A stretch of 64,000 bases of DNA, taken from positions 1-64,000 of the forward strand of contig UCII01000014.1 of NCBI GenBank assembly GCA_900472485.1, given 5' to 3'. Shown in pieces: positions 16,813-25,191 of this stretch. The DNA comes from Hyphomicrobiales bacterium (GTDB lineage Bacteria > Pseudomonadota > Alphaproteobacteria > Rhizobiales > Rhizobiaceae). The translations under genes were made by a program, and so were the position numbers. Below the pieces are notes generated by a model. It ran no database searches, was not told the origin of the DNA, and was given only the letters and a program-made list of their open reading frames with translations. Position 1 is the stretch's first letter. Each line of letters opens with the position of its first letter.

Positions 16813-17929
16813 ATACGCGCATCGGCATCAGCACATAAAGCGCGTCGTCGCCGGCCGTGTCGCGGATGAGCGTCGGCGAGCCGGCATCGGCCAGCAGGAA
16901 TATGGCCGCGTCGCCGGAAAGCTGTGCGGTGATGTCGAGTAGGTACTTGGCGTTGAAGCCGATTTCCATCGGGTCCATCTCATAGCCGACGGCGACTTCT
17001 TCCGTCGCACTTCCCGAATCCGGGTTGTTGACGGTCAGCAGCAGTTGGCCGTCAGACAGTGCCAGCTTCACGGCGCGGCCACGCTCCGAAGAAATCGTCG
17101 ACACGCGGTCGACGGCCTGGGCGAAGGTCTCGCAATCGACCCGCATTTCCTTGTCGTTGTTGGCCGGAATGACGCGCTGATAGTCCGGGAAAGTGCCGTC
17201 GATCAGCTTCGAGGTCATGACGATCGAGCCGATGGTCAGGCGGATCTTGGCGTCGGAGACTTCGACCGTCACGATTGTATCCGGAGAATCCACCAGCTTC
17301 TGCAGTTCTCCCACCGTCTTGCGCGGGATGATGATCCCAGGCATGCCTTCGGAGCCGGAAGGCGCGCTGACATCGGCGCGGGCCAGGCGATGGCCGTCCG
17401 TGGCGACAGCCCTGAGCTTCAGGTCGCCGCCGCTTTCGATCGTGTGGAAGAAGATGCCGTTGAGGTAATAACGGGTCTCCTCGGTGGAGATCGCAAACTG
17501 CGTGCGGTCGATCAGCATCTTCAGATCGGCAGCTTTCAGCTTGAAGGAGTGGCTGAAGCTGCCGGCAGTGAGATCCGGAAAATCGGATTCCGGCAGGCAC
17601 TGCAGCGAGAATTTCGAGCGGCCGGAGGCTACTGTCATGGAGCTGCCGTCGGTATTGGTGGCAAGAAGCACTTCCGAACCGTCGGGAAGCTTGCGCACGA
17701 TGTCGTAAAGCAGATGCGCGGGAACTGTGGTGGCGCCGGCCTGTTCGACATTGGCGGGCGTTGCCTCGGTGATTTCGAGATCGAGATCGGTCGCCTTCAT
17801 GTCGAGGTTTGTGCCGTCGGCTTTGAGCAGCACGTTGGACAGGATCGGGATCGTGTTGCGACGCTCGACCACGCGATGCACGTGGTTCAGCGACTTCAGG
17901 AGGTTCGACCGCTCAATTGTAATACGCAT
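16811..17929 (-). CDS. dnaN: DNA polymerase III beta sliding clamp DnaN
   Basis: The sliding clamp encircles DNA and tethers polymerase III. This 372-residue protein is the usual length, with three clamp domains. It begins MRITIERSNLLKSLNHVHRVVERR, with NTIPILSNVLL next, and ends LYVLMPMRV. The stop codon is formed at the border of a RIME1-like repeat. Its neighbours are not dnaA or recF; in many alpha-proteobacteria dnaN is likewise separate from them. Confidence 0.97.
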   Translation of the reverse strand: MRITIERSNLLKSLNHVHRVVERRNTIPILSNVLLKADGTNLDMKATDLDLEITEATPANVEQAGATTVPAHLLYDIVRKLPDGSEVLLATNTDGSSMTVASGRSKFSLQCLPESDFPDLTAGSFSHSFKLKAADLKMLIDRTQFAISTEETRYYLNGIFFHTIESGGDLKLRAVATDGHRLARADVSAPSGSEGMPGIIIPRKTVGELQKLVDSPDTIVTVEVSDAKIRLTIGSIVMTSKLIDGTFPDYQRVIPANNDKEMRVDCETFAQAVDRVSTISSERGRAVKLALSDGQLLLTVNNPDSGSATEEVAVGYEMDPMEIGFNAKYLLDITAQLSGDAAIFLLADAGSPTLIRDTAGDDALYVLMPMRV

Positions 17930-18181
17930 GGATGCTACCGCTTTCGACCGTGACTAGCCGGGCGGCCCGAGGCGCCCGAGCGACTGGTTTTCGGACAAGG
18001 CCCGAAAGATTGGACAGGCAACTTGGCAGACTTCTCCATCCGAATGCAAGAGGCATGGATCAATTGCCAAGCGCCAATTCGACATTTCGTCGGCAATGCT
18101 CCACAGGAATTGCACCGCTCTTGCCGTTCGTGCGCGCCTCGCCCATAAAGGCTGCTTATCCCAGGTGAATTCAGGGCCGGC

Positions 18182-19090
18182 ATGAACGAAGAGCAATCAG
18201 GCGGCGGGACGCGCAGTTTCCGCCTGCATAACAATCAGATCCCGGCCCGTCCTCTCGAACCGGCTCTCTATCTCGTCGCGACGCCGATCGGCAATCTCGG
18301 CGATATCACTTTGCGGGCGCTGGAGACGCTGGCCGGTGCCGACGTCCTGGCCTGCGAGGATACGCGTGTCACCCGTGTTCTGCTCGACCGCTATGGTGTA
18401 CAGAACAAGCCCTATGCCTATCATGAATACAATGCGGATGAGGCAGGCCCGCGACTGCTGCAAGCTCTGGAAGCTGGCCGATCGGTGGCGCTGGTATCGG
18501 ATGCCGGCACGCCGCTCGTCTCCGATCCCGGTTACCGTCTCGCAGTGCAGGCGATCGAAGCGGGATACAAGGTCGTTCCCATTCCCGGTGCCTCCGCGCC
18601 GCTTGCGGCCCTCGTCGGCTCCGGCCTCCCGAATGATGCTTTCTTCTTCGCCGGTTTCCTGCCTGCCAAGGACAAGGGCCGACGCGATCGTCTCGCGGAG
18701 CTCGCAGCCGTGCCCGCAACTCTCATCTTCTTTGAATCGCCGCATCGCATTGCTGCGACTCTTGCCGCCGCCGCCGATGTATTGGGCGGTGAGCGCGCGG
18801 GCGCCGTGTGCCGCGAGTTGACGAAGACCTTCGAGGAATTCCGCCGTGGTACGCTCTCCGAACTCGCCGCATTCTACGACACTGTCGATAATGTGAAGGG
18901 CGAGATCGTCTGGCTCGTCGGCCCGCCGGCGGAACGCGTCGCTGCGGAGGCCGATGTCGATGCCGTCCTGGCCGATCTCTCAGGGACCATGCCGACCGCC
19001 AAGGCGGCAACGGAGGCTGCGCGCTTGACCGGCTTGCCGCGTAAGGAGCTTTACCAGCGCCTGCTCGACATGAAGGAGCGCCATGGCTGA
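18182..19090 (+). CDS. rsmI: 16S rRNA 2'-O-ribose C1402 methyltransferase RsmI
   Basis: RsmI methylates the ribose of C1402 in 16S rRNA with SAM. The 302-residue protein has the tetrapyrrole-methylase fold with YLVATPIGNLGDIT near residue 31, CEDTRVTRVLL near 58, VSDAGTPLVSDPG near 104, and FFESPHRI near 182. It overlaps yraN by 8 bases, the common rsmI-yraN pairing. It is divergent from dnaN across about 250 bases that hold both promoters. Confidence 0.95.
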   Translation: MNEEQSGGGTRSFRLHNNQIPARPLEPALYLVATPIGNLGDITLRALETLAGADVLACEDTRVTRVLLDRYGVQNKPYAYHEYNADEAGPRLLQALEAGRSVALVSDAGTPLVSDPGYRLAVQAIEAGYKVVPIPGASAPLAALVGSGLPNDAFFFAGFLPAKDKGRRDRLAELAAVPATLIFFESPHRIAATLAAAADVLGGERAGAVCRELTKTFEEFRRGTLSELAAFYDTVDNVKGEIVWLVGPPAERVAAEADVDAVLADLSGTMPTAKAATEAARLTGLPRKELYQRLLDMKERHG

Positions 19091-19463
19091 TACGAAGCCC
19101 GGCTCCGGCGAGAAGCTGAAGCGGCAAAAGGCCTGGCGTCGCGGCCATGTGGCCGAATATCTCGCCGCCGCCTTTCTGATGCTCAAGGGCTATCGCATCC
19201 TGGCGATCCGCCATCGCACCAAGCTTGGTGAAATCGATATCGTCGCCCGCAAAGGCGACCTCGCTATCTTCGTGGAGGTCAAATCCAGACGCGGCGCGCA
19301 GGAGGCGATCGACGCCGTTTCCTTCTCTTCGCAAAACCGCATCCGTGCCGCGAGCGATCTCTGGCTCGCGCGGCAACCGGATTTCGCCCGCCTGTCGCAA
19401 CGCTATGACATCGTCGCCATGCTCCCCGGCCGCTGGCCGCAGCATTTTCCGGATGCGTTTTGA
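19083..19463 (+). CDS. YraN family (UPF0102) nuclease-like protein
   Basis: This 126-residue UPF0102/YraN protein has an endonuclease-like core: GHVAEYLAAAFL, GEIDIVARKGD and FVEVKSRRG supply the E, D and ExK pattern of restriction-like nucleases. It overlaps the end of rsmI and is probably co-translated. A nuclease function, perhaps in DNA repair or uptake, is inferred for the family but not proven. Confidence 0.9.
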   Translation: MADTKPGSGEKLKRQKAWRRGHVAEYLAAAFLMLKGYRILAIRHRTKLGEIDIVARKGDLAIFVEVKSRRGAQEAIDAVSFSSQNRIRAASDLWLARQPDFARLSQRYDIVAMLPGRWPQHFPDAF

Positions 19464-19563
19464 GCACGTCGTTACAGGACCGTCACAAAATCAGCCTATT
19501 GCCGGACCGATAAGCGTTCGCGACTTCCGCCGCGCTCACAATGCTATTTCGACAGGCTTCAAT

Positions 19564-20559
19564 ATGATCCGCAACACCGTTTCCGCATTCACCGTTCCCT
19601 CGCAGGAAGAGCGCAAGAGCTTTATTTCACTCGAAAAGACCGCGGCCATCCATGCAAAAAAACTTGCATCGCTTGCCTGCATGAATGCTGTGCGCATCGG
19701 CGAGGCGGACGCCACGGTCGAGGCTCTGTCCTTCCCCTTTACCGTCACTGCCTGGAACCTCGAGCGCTGCCTGTTTCCTGAGGAAAGTGCGGCCAAGCTG
19801 CGGGAAACCGGCGCGCCGTTGATCCTGCTATCGGAAATGGATCTGGGCATGGCCCGCACCGAGCAGCGCGATCCGACCGCGATCATCGCCGGCAAACTCG
19901 GCATGACCCATGCCTATGGAGTCGAGTTTCTGGAGTTGAGCCTCGGTTCGGAGATCGAACGCTCCTTCTGCAAGGACGATTTCAACGAGAAGGGCTTCCA
20001 CGGCAACGCCCTGATGGCCTCCGTCGCTCTGAAGGATGCTTTCATGATCCGCCTGCCCGGCGAGGCCGTCTGGTTTAACGACAGCAACGAGCAGCCGCGC
20101 ATCGGCGATCGCTGCGCCGTCGGCGCTATCGTGGAGACGGAGGCGGGTCCCATGGTCACCGTTTCCGTTCACCTCGAGAGCGTCGCGACCGCGGCCTATC
20201 GCGAGCGGCAGTTGGCGGCATTGATCGATGAGGTCGAGGCCTTCGCGCCTGACCTGCCGATCTTGATCGGCGGCGATCTCAACACCGGCAACCACACCGG
20301 CGGCGATTATTCGACGGATACGCTGTTCGCCATGGCCGAAAGCCGAGGCTTCGAGTGCCATGGTGGCCCGCTCGATCAGACAAGCACGCGCCCGAGCCTG
20401 ATCACCCGTTTCCCCGATCGTGCCATGAAGCTCGATTGGTTTATCACCCGCGGCTTGAAGATTGGCGAAAGCCATCTTGTTTCCTCCCTCAACGGAGAAG
20501 GCAAGCCGCTCTCCGACCACGATATGGTCGTCTGCACAATCGAAGGTTTTTCCGCCTGA
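19564..20559 (+). CDS. Endonuclease/exonuclease/phosphatase family protein
   Basis: This 331-residue EEP-fold protein belongs to a metal-dependent superfamily that includes nucleases, phosphatases and sphingomyelinases. Visible motifs are TAWNLERC (Asn ligand), LSEMDLGMAR (Glu ligand), GGDLNTGNH (catalytic Asp and Asn) and LSDHDMVVC (terminal Asp-His). The ATG lacks a good ribosome site but earlier codons in frame overlap yraN and are out of family character. It follows yraN by 100 bases. The substrate is unknown. Confidence 0.85.
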   Translation: MIRNTVSAFTVPSQEERKSFISLEKTAAIHAKKLASLACMNAVRIGEADATVEALSFPFTVTAWNLERCLFPEESAAKLRETGAPLILLSEMDLGMARTEQRDPTAIIAGKLGMTHAYGVEFLELSLGSEIERSFCKDDFNEKGFHGNALMASVALKDAFMIRLPGEAVWFNDSNEQPRIGDRCAVGAIVETEAGPMVTVSVHLESVATAAYRERQLAALIDEVEAFAPDLPILIGGDLNTGNHTGGDYSTDTLFAMAESRGFECHGGPLDQTSTRPSLITRFPDRAMKLDWFITRGLKIGESHLVSSLNGEGKPLSDHDMVVCTIEGFSA

Positions 20560-20658
20560 TCGCTGCAATCGTTAAAATGCGCGCGGTTTCGTGAACCCTG
20601 CCGTTACCCCTTCCATGCGAATGAGATCGCAGACGCACATGGAATTTTGGGGGATTGC

Positions 20659-21162
20659 ATGGTCTTGAAACTGATGTTGGCGAGCATGGCGGCCTTTGCC
20701 ACCCGTGCGGCGCCGATCGTCCTCGCGATGCCACAGTCGAAGAGCTTTGTGGCAGGCGCCAGCAACGAAATGGAAATGAAGCCGTCGCCGATCGAACCCT
20801 CCTGGGTTTTGTCCGGTAATCCGGTCGCCCGCATCGCCGAGCATTCGCGCGGGCAGGACGATGCCGCAATGACGGCGCTGTGGGATTGCACCGCGGGCGA
20901 GTTCCGCTGGTATTTCGGCTGGGATGAAACCGTAATGATCCTCGAAGGCGAGGTACATATCACCACGGAAGATGGTGTCGAGCGCACGCTCAGTGCCGGC
21001 GATGTCGCTTATTTTGCCGGCGGTACCTGGGCGACATGGCGCATCGACCGCTACCTGCGCAAGGTCGCTTTTTTGCGCAAGCCGTTCCCGAAGCCTTTGA
21101 CCATGGCTTACCGCCTGCGCAACCTTGTGCGGCAGGGCAACACGCAGGGCCTTGCCGCCTGA
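20659..21162 (+). CDS. Cupin domain protein (cupin_3/DUF861)
   Basis: This 167-residue protein contains one cupin domain of the DUF861 type. ALWDCTAGEFRWYFGWDETVMILEGEV is the first cupin strand set (split here by Phe and Trp), and LSAGDVAYFAGGTWATWRI is the second. The His ligands are largely replaced, as in many members of this type. A hydrophobic N-terminus (MVLKLMLASMAAFA) could be a weak signal. The ATG has GGGG 7 bases upstream. Substrate unknown. Confidence 0.85.
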   Translation: MVLKLMLASMAAFATRAAPIVLAMPQSKSFVAGASNEMEMKPSPIEPSWVLSGNPVARIAEHSRGQDDAAMTALWDCTAGEFRWYFGWDETVMILEGEVHITTEDGVERTLSAGDVAYFAGGTWATWRIDRYLRKVAFLRKPFPKPLTMAYRLRNLVRQGNTQGLAA

Positions 21163-21253
21163 GCGGGGCCACTTGAGGGAAGCCATTGAATAGCCGTTGC
21201 GTTTGCATGCGGGTCGACCTACATCTGTGCGCAAATCCGAGCGAGGGCTGACT

Positions 21254-22201
21254 ATGGCTGGTATCAAGAATGTTGCGGTCCAGATGGACCACGTCCGAAG
21301 CATCAACATTGCGGGCGACTCGACCTTCGCCATGAGCCTCGAGGCGCAGAACCGCGGCTACAAGCTCTTCCACTATACGCCGGAGCGGCTGAGCATGCGC
21401 GATGGCAAGGTCTATGCCTCCGTCGAGCCGATGATCCTGCGCGATGTCAAGGGCGATCACTTCGAACTCGGTGAGCCGGAGCGCGTCGATCTCTCGACCA
21501 TGGACGTGGTGCTGCTGCGCCAGGACCCGCCCTTCGACATGGCTTATATCACCTCGACGCATCTGCTCGAGCGTATCCACCCGAAGACGCTCGTCGTTAA
21601 CGACCCGGCCTGGGTGCGCAATTCGCCGGAAAAGATCTTCGTCACCGAATTCGCCGATCTCATGCCGAAGACGCTGATTACGCGCGATCCGGCTGAAATC
21701 CGCCGATTCCGCGATGAGATGGGCGACATCATTCTGAAGCCGCTCTACGGCAATGGCGGCGCCGGCGTCTTCCACTCGACCCGCGACGACCGCAATCTCT
21801 CGTCGCTGCTCGAAATGTTCGGCCAGCTCTTCCGCGAACCCTTCATTGCCCAGCAATATCTCCCTGACGTCCGCAAGGGCGATAAGCGCATCATCCTGGT
21901 CGATGGCGAGGCTGTCGGCGCGATCAACCGCGTGCCGGCCGAGCATGACGCCCGCTCCAATATGCATGTCGGCGGCCGCGCCGAAGCGACCGAGCTGACC
22001 GCGCGCGAACGGGAAATCTGCGCCCGTATCGGACCGGCCCTGAAGGAGCGCGGCTTCCTGCTCGTCGGCATCGACGTCATCGGCGACTATATGACCGAGA
22101 TCAACGTGACGTCGCCGACGGGTCTGCGCGAAGTGAAGCGCTTCGGCGGCGCCGATATTGCCAGCCTGCTCTGGGATGCGATCGAAGCCAAGCGGGCCTG
22201 A
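21254..22201 (+). CDS. gshB: Glutathione synthetase GshB
   Basis: GshB ligates gamma-glutamylcysteine and glycine with ATP to make glutathione. The 315-residue ATP-grasp protein shows VVLLRQDPPFDMAYITSTH near residue 80, DIILKPLYGNGGAGVF (ATP loop), and VVGIDVIG-like GIDVIGDYMTEINVTSP at the metal site. GAGGG lies 7 bases before the ATG. The open frame begins 19 residues earlier without support. A very strong terminator follows. Confidence 0.95.
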   Translation: MAGIKNVAVQMDHVRSINIAGDSTFAMSLEAQNRGYKLFHYTPERLSMRDGKVYASVEPMILRDVKGDHFELGEPERVDLSTMDVVLLRQDPPFDMAYITSTHLLERIHPKTLVVNDPAWVRNSPEKIFVTEFADLMPKTLITRDPAEIRRFRDEMGDIILKPLYGNGGAGVFHSTRDDRNLSSLLEMFGQLFREPFIAQQYLPDVRKGDKRIILVDGEAVGAINRVPAEHDARSNMHVGGRAEATELTAREREICARIGPALKERGFLLVGIDVIGDYMTEINVTSPTGLREVKRFGGADIASLLWDAIEAKRA

Positions 22202-22239
22202 TCGGCAGTTCCCGCCACGCTTTCAGCTGAACGATCATA

Positions 22240-22287
22240 TTCACCCCGGCATGTCGATGATTTCGACATGCCGGGGTGAAGTTTTTG
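22240..22287 (+). terminator. Strong intrinsic terminator after gshB
   Basis: A perfect 18-bp stem (22240-22257 with 22263-22280) and a 5-base loop are followed by GTTTTTG. It lies 39 bases after the gshB stop. The stem is longer than most terminators and may also be a repeat unit. Confidence 0.9.
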
Positions 22288-22393
22288 TTCGTTTATTGTT
22301 CTTGTTTCATTCCTTATCTTATGCCAGATTGCAACCCGTAGTTTGCGGATCGGGGCACGTAACGGCAAACGGGTTCGGCGACAGGGGATAAGC

Positions 22394-23926
22394 ATGGTAG
22401 CGCGCGTCAGTACGGTTGCGTTTCAGGGCATTGAGGGCGTACCCGTTGAAGTGCAGGTGATGATCGCGCCGGGCAAGGTGCTGATGCACATCGTCGGCCT
22501 GCCGGACAAGGCCGTGGCCGAGAGTCGGGAGCGGGTTCAGGCGGCATTGCACGCCTCCGGTCTCGCCCTGCCGCCAAAGAAGGTCACGGTCAATCTCGCG
22601 CCGGCGGATCTGCCCAAGGAGGGCAGTCACTTCGATCTCGCGATCGCGCTCGGTCTGATGGCGGCGCTCGGCGCGATCCCCGCGGATGCCCTGTCGTCTT
22701 ACACTGTCATCGGTGAACTCAACCTCGACGGCACGATCGCGCCGGTTGCTGGCGCGCTTCCCGCAGCGATCGCCGCCAATGCCATGGGCAAGGGGCTGAT
22801 CTGCCCGGCCGAAAGCGGCCCGGAAGCCGCCTGGGCCGGCAAGGAGATCGATATTCTGGCGCCACGCAGCCTGATCGCGCTCGCCAATCATTTCCGCGGC
22901 ACGCAGGTCCTGTCCCGGCCGGAACCCTCCATTCGCGCCAGCGCTGCCAATCTGCCCGATCTTGCCGATATCAAGGGGCAGGAAAGCGCCAAGCGCGCCC
23001 TGGAAGTGGCGGCCGCCGGCGGCCACAATCTACTTTTCGTTGGACCGCCAGGTTCCGGCAAGTCGATGCTCGCCTCGCGCCTGCCGTCGATCCTGCCGCC
23101 CCTGTCGACGAACGAGCTGCTGGAAGTGTCGATGATCCATTCGATCGCCGGCCAGCTTTCCGGCGGCCAGCTCTCCGATCGGCGCCCGTATCGCGCGCCG
23201 CATCACTCGGCCACCATGGCTGCGCTCGTCGGCGGCGGCATGCGCGCTCGGCCCGGCGAAGTCTCGCTCGCCCATCACGGCATTCTCTTCCTCGACGAAC
23301 TGCCGGAATTTTCGCCGCAGGCGCTCGATGCGTTGCGCCAGCCGCTCGAAACCGGGGAGTGCGTCATTGCGAGAGCAAACCACCGTGTCTCCTATCCGGC
23401 CGGCATCCAGCTCGTGGCAGCAATGAACCCGTGCCGCTGCGGCATGGCCGGTGAACCGGGCCACACCTGCGCCCGCGGGCCGCGCTGTGCCAGCGACTAT
23501 CAGGGCCGCATTTCCGGTCCATTGCTCGATCGTATCGATATCCGCATCGACGTGCCGGCAGTCTCCGCCGCCGACCTCATCCGGCCGACAGCCTCAGAGA
23601 GCAGTGCCGATGTCGCACTCCGCGTCGCCCGCGCCCGTGAACGGCAGCGGGAGCGTTTCGAGCGGGCCGGCATGAGGGATGTCAGCACTAATGCCCGCTG
23701 CTCGACGGCGATGATCGAAACCATCGCCGAGCCGGATGCCGCCGGCCTGCAATTGCTGCGCGACGCCGCCGAGAAGATGAAATTCTCCGCCCGCGGCTAT
23801 CATCGCATTCTCAAGGTCGCGCGAACGCTTGCCGATCTCGACGACAAGCCGACCGTCGGACGCATCCATCTCGCCGAAGCCATCTCCTATCGCATCGCAG
23901 GCGAGCGGCTGGCCGCGCATGCCTGA
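22394..23926 (+). CDS. comM: YifB/ComM family Mg-chelatase-like AAA ATPase
   Basis: ComM is a hexameric helicase that helps branch migration during natural transformation; relatives are widespread in non-competent bacteria. The 510-residue protein has an N-terminal Lon-protease-like fold (from MVARVSTVAFQGIEG), a central AAA domain with Walker A GPPGSGKS at about 217-224 and Walker B ILFLDELPEF at about 297-306, and a Cys cluster (NPCRCG, then HTCARGPRC) before the arginine region. AGGGG precedes the ATG. It is a single gene after the gshB terminator. Confidence 0.92.
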   Translation: MVARVSTVAFQGIEGVPVEVQVMIAPGKVLMHIVGLPDKAVAESRERVQAALHASGLALPPKKVTVNLAPADLPKEGSHFDLAIALGLMAALGAIPADALSSYTVIGELNLDGTIAPVAGALPAAIAANAMGKGLICPAESGPEAAWAGKEIDILAPRSLIALANHFRGTQVLSRPEPSIRASAANLPDLADIKGQESAKRALEVAAAGGHNLLFVGPPGSGKSMLASRLPSILPPLSTNELLEVSMIHSIAGQLSGGQLSDRRPYRAPHHSATMAALVGGGMRARPGEVSLAHHGILFLDELPEFSPQALDALRQPLETGECVIARANHRVSYPAGIQLVAAMNPCRCGMAGEPGHTCARGPRCASDYQGRISGPLLDRIDIRIDVPAVSAADLIRPTASESSADVALRVARARERQRERFERAGMRDVSTNARCSTAMIETIAEPDAAGLQLLRDAAEKMKFSARGYHRILKVARTLADLDDKPTVGRIHLAEAISYRIAGERLAAHA

Positions 23927-24373
23927 GAATTCGAGACTCTGGCAGCGCCTGATCGTCTTCAGCCTGCCCAAATAGAAAAGTGGCGCCGCAGCCCAGCCAC
24001 TTACCTAAATGTGGAGTCGTTTGAATGATCGGTAGCAATGTCCGTTACAACATTGGTTGTCGGGGGTATTGCTGATGTCGGAGATTTTTGCGGAAGACCC
24101 AAAGCGGCTTCGACTCACCCGGGCGGACTTGCACTTCGAATAGTCACCAAGCGCGAAGAGTTGGGGATGGGCCTGTCTTTGTCCGTGAAGTGCGATGACA
24201 ACTACGCGTATCGCGGGTATGTCCTTGCGCACAGTAATGACCGGGTTGGGCCGCAGGCGACCTTTCATCTACGCCAGAGTCTTATCCTGGCAGCTAACAG
24301 TTTGGCGACTGGGAGTGGCAACGTCGTCGAGCGCTCGTGACGGCGGGGCTTTGCATCAGCTATCTGCAAGCGC
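23927..24373. other. Gene-free stretch inside the inverted-repeat island
   Basis: About 450 bases with no gene I can support. Open frames at 24038-24340 (+) and 24005-24268 (-) lack ribosome sites and known similarity. Base composition is less GC-rich than the flanks. The left arm of the island's inverted repeat (23998-24019) is at its start. It may be a decayed gene. Confidence 0.45.
23998..24019. repeat. Left arm of imperfect inverted repeat bracketing a small island
   Basis: CACTTACCTAAATGTGGAGT and two following bases match the reverse complement of 25123-25144 at 19 of 22 positions. Weaker similarity extends about 20 bases outwards on each side, with a short indel. The arms enclose the DUF2442 and DUF4160 genes. 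Confidence 0.6.
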
Positions 24374-24784
24374 CTAGCCGTTCTTCCGGGGGCGTCCGCC
24401 CTTGGCACCGTTAGCACGGCTTGCCTCTACCTTGGCCGTTGAACGGGACTGACCGCCTCGGCGCTGCGCATCCATGAACTTCGCAGTGCCGAATATGCCG
24501 TTCATCAACCCGGAGATGGTAAAATCCACGTCCAAGCTCTCCCAATGCAGGCCGGTGCCGCCGAGAAGTTCGACCTCCGCCAACTGCGCAACGGTTGCAT
24601 TCTCCAGGCCCTGTATCGATCGGGCAGGCACCATGAACGCAGCGCCGTTGGTAAAATCCACGACGATGCGGCCGGACGCCTCATCGAAACGGGCTGATGC
24701 CGGGACGGGCGCGCGTGCGCGTTCCGCCTCCCCCTTCACGGTAGCTTCTCGGTAGTGACGATCTTCAAAGACAACTTCACCCAT
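24374..24784 (-). CDS. DUF2442 domain protein
   Basis: This 136-residue protein has a DUF2442 domain in its middle: FDEASGRIVVDFTNGAAFMV, then a hydrophobic and acidic LAEVELLGGTGLHWESLDVD segment typical of the family. The tail is basic (QRRGGQSRSTAKVEASRANG up to GGRPRKNG), suggesting nucleic-acid contact. GGGAGAG lies 5 bases before the ATG, which overlaps the DUF4160 gene by 8 bases. DUF2442 and DUF4160 genes are often paired, and the pair has been suspected of being toxin-antitoxin-like; that is not proven. Confidence 0.82.
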   Translation of the reverse strand: MGEVVFEDRHYREATVKGEAERARAPVPASARFDEASGRIVVDFTNGAAFMVPARSIQGLENATVAQLAEVELLGGTGLHWESLDVDFTISGLMNGIFGTAKFMDAQRRGGQSRSTAKVEASRANGAKGGRPRKNG

Positions 24785-25004
24785 GGATGCTCTCCCATTT
24801 TTCGATGAAGAGGCGCTTGTTCGCCTGAACAATGGCAAGGGCGACGCTTAAATCCCGCTTCTTCATTCCCCGGTTTGATATCACGGTGAGATCAAGGATA
24901 TTGATGCGGGCTTCCCCATCTCCATAGACATGGGTGTGCGCCGGTTCGTGGTCATCCGTGTAAATAACAAATCGCATTCCTGCTTCGCGGAGAACGGTGA
25001 CCAT
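24777..25004 (-). CDS. DUF4160 domain protein
   Basis: This is a 75-residue DUF4160 protein. The family core is visible: GMRFVIYTDDHEPAHTHVYG near residues 9-28 with the conserved EPxHxHV, then EARINI and KRDLSVALAIVQANK. The gene lies upstream of, and overlaps, the DUF2442 gene, so they form a two-gene unit. Function is unknown. The unit lies in a small island between comM and cysK bounded by imperfect inverted repeats. Confidence 0.82.
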   Translation of the reverse strand: MVTVLREAGMRFVIYTDDHEPAHTHVYGDGEARINILDLTVISNRGMKKRDLSVALAIVQANKRLFIEKWESIHG

Positions 25005-25122
25005 GCTCGAAAATAACCTAACAACTTGGGTTTTTCAAGAGCCATAAGGCGCTCGACTACCAGCTGTCGAACGCGAAATTGCACCGACGAAAACTTTTCG
25101 GTGATGTGGAACCGCCCACAAA

Positions 25123-25144
25123 TCGATTCCACATTTGAGTAAGT
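25123..25144. repeat. Right arm of imperfect inverted repeat bracketing a small island
   Basis: CGATTCCACATTTGAGTAAG and two following bases match the reverse complement of 23998-24019 at 19 of 22 positions. It lies between the DUF4160 gene and the cysK stop. No target duplication was evident by eye. Confidence 0.6.
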
Positions 25145-25191
25145 GACTGGGTGCCGCAGCACCCCTTTCCCAATCCGTTGCTGCCTTTAGT

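Noticed and set aside
22240..22287. Riboswitch or small RNA after gshB
   Set aside because: A single perfect 18-bp stem followed by Ts is fully explained as a terminator.
24038..24340. 100-codon plus-strand frame within the inverted-repeat island
   Set aside because: No ribosome site, odd composition, and no similarity I recognise; an opposing frame is equally open.
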